This document shows positions 1 to 7,000 of a stretch of 8,014 nt of DNA, piece after piece. The notes below the pieces were generated by a model that was not told the origin of the DNA, made no database searches, and saw only the letters and a list, made by a program, of their open reading frames with translations. Origin of the DNA: an uncultured Blautia sp. (GTDB lineage: Bacteria; Bacillota; Clostridia; Lachnospirales; Lachnospiraceae). The DNA is taken from contig CAKRYE010000076.1 of NCBI GenBank assembly GCA_934426285.1, positions 1-8,014 on the forward strand. The letters are read 5' to 3'. Each line of letters opens with the position of its first letter. Position 1 is the stretch's first letter. A program made the translations under genes and the position numbers.

Positions 1-602
1 CTGTTGTTCTTGGAAGTTTTGATCGTTTTGATTACTTTTTTCCCGCTTCCGCTGGCATTTCGACGTACGATCTGCATAGTATAGGAATTCCGGACAGTGG
101 CATAATAAATCTTATCGCCGATAAATTTAATATCGCATCCTTTCCCCAGCCTGGTCATCTTGCCGGATGAAAGATTGAACAGGCACAGGGAAGATGGCTG
201 TGGATCCCCTGCCATGCTGGTATAGCCGACTGCATATTTTCCGCGGTGTGACAGGAGATACATGGTTCCCACCTTTTGGAATCCGGATTTTCCTTCTGTA
301 TAGGAATAGGTTACACAGGGTTTTCCTTCTCCTCCTGCAACAAAATAGAGCTTTTTGCCATAAACAAATTTGTATTTCATAAAGCTCTGTTTATTCTCGG
401 CCACCAGTCTGTATCTGTTTCCGTTTTTGAGATATAACAGGGTCTGGGTTTTTCCGGTTTCCATGTAATAAGTTTTTCCGGCTGCACGAAATGTTGTTGT
501 GTCTGCTTTTACAGTATATGGCTTCATGCACAATCCTGTTATCAACAGCAAAAACATTCCTGCAAGGATAAGGATTTTTTTATAAGCTACCTTCTCTTTC
601 AT
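1..602 (-). CDS. Secreted protein with N-terminal signal peptide, 3' end cut by the window edge; possible propeller-like repeats
   Basis: The minus strand is open from an ATG at 602-600 to the left edge, giving 200 codons without a stop. A GGAG (plus-strand ctcc at 612-615) lies 9 nt upstream of the ATG and supports this start. The product begins MKEKVAYKKILILAGMFLLL, a basic N-region followed by a hydrophobic stretch to about residue 24. A V-K-A signal-peptidase I site at 31-33 predicts a mature chain starting DTTTF. Cys25 is preceded by Leu, so it does not make a lipobox. The mature part is rich in Tyr, Gly and Lys and has short strand-like units such as KKLYFVAGGEG and DKIYYATVRN about 90 residues apart. 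These recall propeller-like or DUF5050-type extracellular proteins of clostridia, but this is resemblance only. I do not recognise a specific function. It is divergent from the fusion gene at 887. Confidence 0.85.
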   Translation of the reverse strand, partial: MKEKVAYKKILILAGMFLLLITGLCMKPYTVKADTTTFRAAGKTYYMETGKTQTLLYLKNGNRYRLVAENKQSFMKYKFVYGKKLYFVAGGEGKPCVTYSYTEGKSGFQKVGTMYLLSHRGKYAVGYTSMAGDPQPSSLCLFNLSSGKMTRLGKGCDIKFIGDKIYYATVRNSYTMQIVRRNASGSGKKVIKTIKTSKNN

Positions 603-679
603 ATTATTTTTCTCCTTGAATTTTTTAGGTGACAGTTTCCGAAAACACATTTCCGTTATGCCTGACCACCGGTTTCACT

Positions 680-691
680 ATTATAAGTATA
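680..691 (-). promoter_or_regulatory. Candidate -10 region for the secreted-protein gene ending at 602
   Basis: Read on the minus strand, 691-686 is TATACT preceded by TGT, an extended -10 form, and 685-680 immediately after it is TATAAT. Neither hexamer has a good -35 at 17 bp; TGGTAA is the best available upstream of TATACT. The site sits about 80 nt upstream of the ATG. The plus-strand TTATA/TATAA symmetry at 681-692 covers it, and TTTCACT (673-679) with AGTGAAA (714-720) flank it as an inverted pair that could bind a regulator. Which -10 is used cannot be told by eye. Confidence 0.4.
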
Positions 692-756
692 ACAAACACC
701 GTAAAGACTTACCAGTGAAAAATGCCGCCGTTTATATAAAGGTGACCGTGTCTATC

Positions 757-779
757 AAGCGGATATTCGCAATCCGCTT
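757..779. repeat. Perfect 8-bp inverted repeat in the divergent intergenic region
   Basis: AAGCGGAT at 757-764 pairs perfectly with ATCCGCTT at 772-779 around a 7-nt loop. No T-run follows on either strand, so it is not an intrinsic terminator. It lies 38 bp upstream of the -35 box of the plus-strand promoter and about 65 bp upstream of the minus-strand -10. It could be an operator for either gene or a copy of a short dispersed intergenic repeat; the sequence alone does not decide. Confidence 0.5.
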
Positions 780-816
780 CGCTACTTGCTCATAACCGGA
801 AAAGCCTTGATTTCTC

Positions 817-845
817 TTGATTTTATTGGCTTTACAGGATATACT
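817..845 (+). promoter_or_regulatory. Sigma-70/SigA-type promoter for the NifX-FKBP fusion gene
   Basis: TTGATT at 817-822 matches 4 of 6 bases of the -35 consensus. TATACT at 840-845 matches 5 of 6 of the -10 consensus, and the spacer is the optimal 17 bp. Transcription would start near 852, giving a leader of about 35 nt that carries a strong GGAGGAG ribosome binding site at 873-879, 7 nt before the ATG. The leader is too short for a riboswitch. The octamer CTTGATTT occurs at 806-813 and again at 816-823, the second copy overlapping the -35 box. Confidence 0.7.
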
Positions 846-886
846 GGACTGAACAACATTTGTATTAAAATTGGAGGAGTTTTCAC

Positions 887-1747
887 ATGAGAATTGCAGT
901 AACCTATGATAACGGAAATATTTTCCAGCATTTTGGAAAAACAGAAAACTTTAAGGTATATGAAGTGGAGAACAATCAGGTGATCTCCAGTGAGGTCATC
1001 AGTTCCAATGGCAGCGGACATGGTGCTCTGGCTGGTTTGTTGGATGGACAGAATGTGGATGTGCTGATCTGCGGTGGTATTGGCGGCGGTGCACAGGCGG
1101 CTCTCACAGAGGCTGGGATTGAGTTTTGTTCAGGAGCTCAGGGAGATGCAGATCAGGCTGTGGAAGCTTATCTGAAGGGCGAATTAGTGTCTTCCGGTGT
1201 GAATTGTGATCATCACCATGGGGAAGAGCATTCCTGCGGCAGCCATGAAGAGGGACATTCCTGTGGTGATAGCTGCGGCGGTGGCTGTGGTGGAAGCTGT
1301 GGATCCCATAACCCGATCACAGGCCGCAATGTGGGCAAGACCTGCCGTACTCATTACAAAGGTACCTTTAATGACGGAACACAGTTTGATTCTTCTTATG
1401 ACCGTGGAGAACCACTGGAATTTATCTGTGGCGCAGGCCAGATGATCAGAGGCTTCGATGCTGCTGTGGCAGACATGGAAGTGGGTCAGGTAATTGATGT
1501 ACATCTGATGCCTGAGGAAGCATACGGACAGGCTGATCCTAATGCTATTTTCACTATGGAAATCGCTCAGCTTCCAGGCTCTGAGGACCTTACTGTAGGC
1601 CAGCAGGTATATCTGTCCAACCAGTACGGACAGCCATTCCCGGTAAAGGTAACAGCCAAGGATGAGAAAAACATCACTTTCGATGCCAACCATGAAATGG
1701 CCGGAAAAGAACTGAACTTCAAAATTGAATTAGTAGAGGTAAAATAA
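887..1747 (+). CDS. NifX/NifB-family metal-cofactor-binding domain fused through a His/Cys-rich linker to a SlyD-like FKBP peptidyl-prolyl isomerase
   Basis: A cytoplasmic 286-residue protein with no signal peptide. Residues 1-100 match the dinitrogenase FeMo-cofactor-binding fold (NifX/NifB C-terminus): MRIAV start, HFG at 15-17, and the glycine-rich ICGGIGGGAQ at 61-70. Residues 105-141 form a linker with six Cys (107, 117, 126, 130, 134, 138) and seven His, the last four Cys spaced exactly four apart, which is a likely transition-metal site. Residues 148-286 are a SlyD-type FKBP: HYKG 156-159, DGTQFDSS 163-170, GQMIRGFD 184-191, MPEEAYG 208-214, an insert-in-flap segment at about 217-262, then NHEMAGKELNF 268-278. 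In classical SlyD the metal-binding His/Cys residues are in a C-terminal tail; here they lie before the FKBP domain and the protein ends cleanly after ELVEVK. Known SlyD proteins fold prolyl bonds and help deliver nickel to hydrogenase; NifX-type domains bind iron-sulfur or molybdenum-iron clusters. A metallochaperone role is inferred. It has its own promoter, GGAGGAG ribosome binding site and terminator, so it is probably monocistronic. Confidence 0.93.
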   Translation: MRIAVTYDNGNIFQHFGKTENFKVYEVENNQVISSEVISSNGSGHGALAGLLDGQNVDVLICGGIGGGAQAALTEAGIEFCSGAQGDADQAVEAYLKGELVSSGVNCDHHHGEEHSCGSHEEGHSCGDSCGGGCGGSCGSHNPITGRNVGKTCRTHYKGTFNDGTQFDSSYDRGEPLEFICGAGQMIRGFDAAVADMEVGQVIDVHLMPEEAYGQADPNAIFTMEIAQLPGSEDLTVGQQVYLSNQYGQPFPVKVTAKDEKNITFDANHEMAGKELNFKIELVEVK

Positions 1748-1752
1748 AGCAA

Positions 1753-1787
1753 TCCCCCGGCCAATTGACCGGGGGACTTTGTTTTTT
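1753..1787 (+). terminator. Intrinsic terminator of the fusion gene, probably shared with the convergent gene
   Basis: TCCCCCGG (1753-1760) pairs perfectly with CCGGGGGA (1769-1776) around an 8-nt loop, followed by CTTTGTTTTTT to 1787. It starts 5 nt after the TAA of the fusion gene. On the minus strand the hairpin is followed by ATTGCTTTATTTT, a poorer but usable U-rich tail, and it lies 16 nt past the stop of the convergent gene at 1793, so it is likely bidirectional. Confidence 0.9.
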
Positions 1788-1792
1788 AAGCA

Positions 1793-3928
1793 TCAGGAAC
1801 GAAAATTCACGGTTTTTGTGGGCTTACTGTAGATCCGTTTTCCATTTACGTTTTTGAAAGCCTTTATATAATAGTTATCGATCCAGTACATACCTGTCTG
1901 GGAATCATAAGATTCAGGATCTTTCCAGCTTGAAACGGAAACTTTTACAGTCTTGGCGGCTTCACCGTTGCGGTAAATCACATATCCGGAAGCTCCGGCT
2001 ACCTTTGACCAGGAAACCAGTGTACCGCCAGTGCTCATTTTGCATGAAATCTTAGAAGGAGCAGGAACAACAGCCTTTTGAGATTTTACTGGTGAAAAAC
2101 GGGAATATTTGTTTTTTCCGCTTGCATTTGTGCCGTAGGCCCGAACCTTAAAGGAATATTTTACACCCGGCACAACTGCGGCATCATAACTGACAGTCCC
2201 TGTTTTCAGCGTCTTTATCCGCTTGTAGGAAGACTGGGAGCCTGTTTTGCAGTAAATCTGGTATCCTTTGGCTCCGGGAACCTTTTTCCAGATTAAACGC
2301 ATTTTGTTAGCAGCCTTCTGGGAAAGCTTCAGTGTTGGTGTTGCCAGAGAATCATCTGTCTCCGGAACCCTTACCGTCACCTGGCACTGAGCCTGAAACT
2401 CTCCTGTGGAGGCAGTGATGACAGCCTGACCATAGCCATTACCCTTAATTGTTCCATCTGCTGAAACAGATACAATTTTCGGATTGCTGCTTGTCCAGCT
2501 CATATCTTTTACATCATCAGAATCCACTGGCGCAAAAGAAGGGGTAAGCTTTTGGGTTTTTCCTTCATCAAGTGTAAGGCTTGTCTGATCCAGGGCGATT
2601 CCACTGAGCGGAGTGGTCACTACCGGGATTTCATAGAGAAATGTCTCTGTACCGTCATAATTGTGATTGTCATAGTTTCCAGATGTCCAGACAATATTTC
2701 GTCCCCACAGGATCGGCTGTGAATCGGTCTGGATCGTTACATTTTTATATAACTTGGATAATAAGATATTTCCTGAACCATCCATAAGAAGATAGTGCAG
2801 AACACTTTGCTTTGAGGTTTCATCTGAAAACAGCACTGCATACTGGTTATTTCCCACCGGAATAAGTTTGGGCTCTGTCAGCCTTATTACAGCTCCTGAC
2901 GGAGAATACTGGGTAAGCCAGATAAATCTGGAAGCCATGCTGTTTTTGTCTGTGATTATCATAAAAGCATTCAGATTAAGATCCTCATATCCGGTCAGTC
3001 CATTTACAGAAAAGCTATGGGGAACTGATCTGCCTACGGTAATCAGATTGTCGCCTGCCAGGGAAAAGCCTGTTACCTGGCATCCGGTATAGTTCTGGCC
3101 TGCAGGTCCCATAAATGGAAAAATATTGACAGCACTGCGCTGTGCAATATGTCCATCGGAAGATGCAGAGAAGGAAGACAGGATCAAGCCTCTGTCATAG
3201 GCATCTCCATGATCCAGGAAATATACGTTAGCTCCGTCATTTACAACAAACTGATTAAAGGAATGGCTGCAATAAGGCATGTCAGAATTGATCAGTGTCA
3301 TATCCTGTGTGTTGATGACAAAGGTAACATCGCTCTGATGATGGATTCCATCCATACCATACATTTCGCGTCCTGTGTGGACGATCAGTGCGGATCCGAT
3401 CTGAGTCATGCGCAAAGAAGCACCATCAAAAGGAATGTAAATTCCCTTAAACATGTTGGTATAATCTCCGCTGATATCTGTAGCTCCCAGCAGCTTCCAG
3501 GCACGGTCGTACTTAAGAACCCGGACAACCGTGAGGCTGTCATTTTCATCAAGATTCTTCTGCCCTGTTACAACGTAAAAATTTCCGTCCGGTGCAGCGT
3601 AAAAACCTCCCCACAATGGAAGCTGAAGTTTTACTTTTGTTACACTGGTAATATTAAGGTCTGAATTACAGGATACATCATATAAGATCTGATTTTTCCA
3701 GGCAACAATGTGCAGATTACCGGTTGTATCCGTATAGTAGGAAGTATATTCAGGATTTGCCCAGTTCAAGCTGTAGGATCCTGGTGAATTTCCCATACCA
3801 GCAAGCTGAGGAAAGGTTTTTCGTCGGCCGAAGGAAGATTTGGAATTATATACAGAGGTACCGGCTGTCATCCCCTGTCCTGCATTTTCAATCCATACCT
3901 CTCCATTCTGATCTGCTGCAGATGTCAT
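1793..3928 (-). CDS. Secreted-type protein with propeller-like region, BIG_2 Ig domain and two FN3-like domains; apparently lacks its 5' end
   Basis: An open frame of 711 codons. Residues 1 to about 435 are strand-rich with repeated NGEVW, GNLHIVAW, DGNFYVV and GANVYFLD units, consistent with a beta-propeller. Residues 441-521 are a bacterial Ig-like BIG_2 domain (SGIALDQTSLTLDEG, WTSSNPKIVSVSADGTIKG). Residues 529-617 and 622-708 are two FN3-like domains with W-K-x-V-x-G-A-x-GY-x-IY cores (KKVPGAKGYQIY and SKVAGASGYVIY). This architecture belongs outside the cell, yet the chain starts MTSAADQNGEVW with no signal peptide. The codon before the ATG is TAA, another in-frame TAA lies further up, and no Shine-Dalgarno is visible. 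The upstream gene's terminator lies about 85 bp away, leaving no room for a leader exon. Met20, preceded by AGGA, is an alternative start but also gives no export signal. I infer a 5'-truncated, possibly non-functional relic whose reading frame is still intact. No enzymatic motif or wall anchor is seen. Confidence 0.8.
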   Translation of the reverse strand: MTSAADQNGEVWIENAGQGMTAGTSVYNSKSSFGRRKTFPQLAGMGNSPGSYSLNWANPEYTSYYTDTTGNLHIVAWKNQILYDVSCNSDLNITSVTKVKLQLPLWGGFYAAPDGNFYVVTGQKNLDENDSLTVVRVLKYDRAWKLLGATDISGDYTNMFKGIYIPFDGASLRMTQIGSALIVHTGREMYGMDGIHHQSDVTFVINTQDMTLINSDMPYCSHSFNQFVVNDGANVYFLDHGDAYDRGLILSSFSASSDGHIAQRSAVNIFPFMGPAGQNYTGCQVTGFSLAGDNLITVGRSVPHSFSVNGLTGYEDLNLNAFMIITDKNSMASRFIWLTQYSPSGAVIRLTEPKLIPVGNNQYAVLFSDETSKQSVLHYLLMDGSGNILLSKLYKNVTIQTDSQPILWGRNIVWTSGNYDNHNYDGTETFLYEIPVVTTPLSGIALDQTSLTLDEGKTQKLTPSFAPVDSDDVKDMSWTSSNPKIVSVSADGTIKGNGYGQAVITASTGEFQAQCQVTVRVPETDDSLATPTLKLSQKAANKMRLIWKKVPGAKGYQIYCKTGSQSSYKRIKTLKTGTVSYDAAVVPGVKYSFKVRAYGTNASGKNKYSRFSPVKSQKAVVPAPSKISCKMSTGGTLVSWSKVAGASGYVIYRNGEAAKTVKVSVSSWKDPESYDSQTGMYWIDNYYIKAFKNVNGKRIYSKPTKTVNFRS

Positions 3929-3930
3929 TT

Positions 3931-3954
3931 ATTGCCATATCGCTTTATGGCTAT
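3931..3954 (-). repeat. Hairpin directly upstream of the assigned start of the 711-residue gene
   Basis: On the minus strand GCCATA (3951-3946) pairs with TATGGC (3939-3934) around a 6-nt loop, and the stem continues with three outer pairs beyond one mismatch. It fills the position where a ribosome binding site should lie, 5 nt before the ATG. No GC-rich stem or clear T-run makes it a terminator. Confidence 0.4.
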
Positions 3955-4013
3955 ATTTTATCAGAGCAGAGGATTATTTGCCAGAGGGAAGTTTGAGATA
4001 TGAAAGACATACG

Positions 4014-4050
4014 AAAAACTCCAGCCATTTCTGGCTGGAGCTTTTCTTTT
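4014..4050 (-). terminator. Intrinsic terminator of the giant repeat-protein gene
   Basis: CTCCAGCCA (4019-4027) and TGGCTGGAG (4032-4040) form a perfect 9-bp stem with a TTTC tetraloop. On the minus strand it is followed by TTTTT (4018-4014), and it lies 38 nt past the TAA at 4079-4081. The A-rich flank on the other side (read as CTTTTCTTTT on the plus strand) makes it symmetrical, but no plus-strand gene needs it. It isolates the downstream 711-residue gene from readthrough. Confidence 0.9.
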
Positions 4051-4078
4051 AGGAATCTGTATTATTTACCCAAATGGA

Positions 4079-7000
4079 TTATTTAACAGTTACTGCTTTG
4101 TTATTAGACCATTCGCTGAATACTTTGCTTCCGTTTTCGGATGTTCTGTTGAAGGAATGAACTCCTGCATAGTATTTACCAGCCGGTACATTCTTGAATG
4201 TTGCTGTTACAACATTTCCTTTGATGTTTTTCTTTACAAGTTTTCCGTAGTCTACCGGACGTTTTTCTCCGTTTACTGCCTTAACTGCGGATCCGAGAAC
4301 TACATCATATCCTGTTGCATCTTCAGATGCTGTGTATGTTACAGTTACTGTGCTTCCGTTAACCTTTACGCTTGTAACGGTTGGTGCGGAAGGTGTAGTA
4401 GCTGTTACTGTGAATTTAACGATATTAGACCATTCACCGAATACTTTCAGACCTTCGTTGTTACGTTTCCAAGCGTGGCAGTATGCATAGTAGGTACCTT
4501 CCTGTACATAGTAGAAGTTTGTGCTTGTTTTCAGGATGTTCTTGCTGATGTCTACACGGCCATTCTTGTAGTCTTCTTCTGTAGCGATTACATAGTCGTA
4601 TCCAACTGCCTCATCTACTTCGCCGGAAAGTACAGGTGTTACAGTATTGCCGTTGATAACTATGCTGGAGATCATTGCCTGACCTACTTTAGCAGATTCT
4701 ACAGTGATTTCTTTGGATCCTGTGTAGTATTTGCTGTCAGCCTTAGCTGTTACTGTTACAGTCGTTCCATCTTCACTGAAATTAACATCATATTCAGAAG
4801 TCGGAATAATAACAGTACCATTTACAACGGTAACATTATTGTCTTCATCAACATTAATTGCTGTATTTGCAAGATCTTTCTTAGCTACTTTCCAGGTTTT
4901 TGAAACACTGCTTAAAGCACCAACATTATTAATTGTACCAGCGGTGTAGGATCCTTTTCCATAAATAGTAACATCGGAGTAATCATATTCACCAACTTCA
5001 GTTTCATATGTCTTAACAACATAATCTGTTCCCTGAACAAGTGTCTTACCATCAACTTTTACTACTACGTTAGGCTCAACATATAAACCACCGGCATATT
5101 CAACATCAGAAATGGATTTAATGTCATCAGCTGTGATATTTCCAACGCCTTTAATTACAAAATTAGCAGATGCAATAGAAATTTCTCTTCCATTTTCTGT
5201 ATATGCATAATTTCCAAGTCCATATGCATATACAGTTGCTATTCCGGCATCGATATTATTTTCATATTCAAGACGATAGTCTTTACCTTCAGTTAATACT
5301 TTACTGTCACTATCAACAACAACGTATCTCTGTTTTAAGTCATCAAGAGTAAATGCTTTTCCAGTATAATTCATGTAATATGCAGCATCCGGAGTAAGAT
5401 CAGTTGCTGATCCATCAACATAATTTGGAGTATTCTTTAATACAAACTGACCATTAATTTTCTTTGCTGTAATTTGGTAAGTTCCGGTAATAGTACCCTG
5501 AATCTTTGTACTGCTCGCAACAGCAGTAATTGTGTAGTTATATGTTCCTACTTCCTTAGCATTTTCATCATAAGTGATGATGTAATCACCTTTTTTAGTA
5601 ATTTCATCATATTCTTCGAGTTTGGCACCGCCAATAGAGATTTCATTAATATCCGGTCCCTGTACCTGACCTGTATAAACCTGATCATAATTAGAAGCAT
5701 TGGCATCATCTTTACTTGAAACTACTTTTGTATCTTTCAGATCTGCCTTTTCAATAGTATATTTCACAGTACGAGTACCAGCATAATTTCCATCTGCAAT
5801 AGCTTCAATTGTAACTGTCGCTTCACCAGCTTCAATACCTGATCTGTTAGTTACTTTATAATCTGTACCTTCTATTAAAGTAACAGTTCCATCTTTTACT
5901 TCAAGAGTTGGTGTGATAGTTTTTCCTGTATAAGTATATGAACCAGTTACCTGTGCAGTAATACTGTCATCACTTAAATTCTTGCCCTTTAAAGTAGAAG
6001 TTACAGTTTTTACTAAATTGTCAGTATTTGTGTCGGCATCTGCAACTTTGTAGTTTTTGTTAGTAAATGTAACTGTTGCTGTTGCTGTATTTTCACCAGC
6101 TTTTACAGAAGTAGCTTTTGTTAAATATGTTACTGTATAATTGCTTTCCGGAACAGCAACATCGTTATTGTTTGCATCTTTAGTAACTACTTTAACCTTT
6201 GCATCATAGGATGTTTTTCCGGCTTCATATGTGAGATCCTCACTGCTGACAGTAACATCTGCCTGCTTAATTGGCAAGTCAAATTTAATTTCTCCGGAAT
6301 ATTTTCCAATGAAATTAATAGTTACAGTACCTTTATCTGTTTTGACTGCATCAGACTCAACATTATTAGCATATGTAATTGTATAATCTGTACCATATAC
6401 TAATGCCATATCTTTATTATCAGGACCTTTATCTTTCCATACAAGGGTAGAAAGAACTGATTTTAATGGCTCTAAGGCTTCACCTGTATATACAGATTTT
6501 GCTAATTCACCTTCAATTCTTGTTCTTAATGTAGCAACTGTATCACCTTCAACTACAGTATAATCTCCGATTTTAGTACCCGCTGGGATTCTTACATCTG
6601 TTTCGGTTTTTGCTGCGTCTGCAATACGGAAGTTTACATTAAATGAGTTTGTAACTTTTCCAGTAGCTGTAGCAGAAGCACTTACAGTAACAGTACCGGA
6701 TGCTGCTCCTTTTTCAGCTGTTGCAACAACTGTCAGGTCACTGGCATTTGCAATAATGTCAGAAGCTGCTACAGTCGTTCCTGTAGATTTATCAACAAAT
6801 GTTAAGTCATTCCAATTGACAGAGTATGTATTATCTGCAGCTACTGTTTTTACAGGTGCAGTAATATCATATTTGCTTGGTAAAGTACTTAAATCTAAAG
6901 CTGTGATTTTATAAGAACCTGTTATAGCATTCGCCGGAATAGTTGTATCTTTTGTAAAGTTATTTGTTACCTGATCATCACCTGTTTTATCGTTATCAGC

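Noticed and set aside
525..536. Lipobox at Cys25 of the protein starting at 602
   Set aside because: The residue before the Cys is Leu (T-G-L-C) instead of Gly, Ala or Ser, and a good V-K-A signal-peptidase I site follows at residues 31-33.
757..779. Inverted repeat read as an intrinsic terminator
   Set aside because: No T-run follows on either strand and there is no gene ending next to it.
1184..1693. 169-codon minus-strand open frame inside the fusion gene
   Set aside because: It is antisense to a gene with clear NifX and FKBP motifs, has no ribosome binding site, and its composition mirrors the opposite strand.
887..1747. Two separate adjacent genes (nifX-like and slyD-like)
   Set aside because: The frame is continuous through the linker with no stop, and no ribosome binding site or start codon with good context precedes the FKBP part.
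3149..3664. 171-codon plus-strand open frame within the 711-residue gene
   Set aside because: No domain, no ribosome binding site; it overlaps well-supported propeller-like coding sequence.
4157..4903. 248-codon plus-strand open frame rich in Cys, Phe, Tyr and Ser
   Set aside because: This composition is what the reverse strand of a Thr/Val/Asn/Lys-rich repeat gene produces; no promoter, ribosome binding site or domain supports it.
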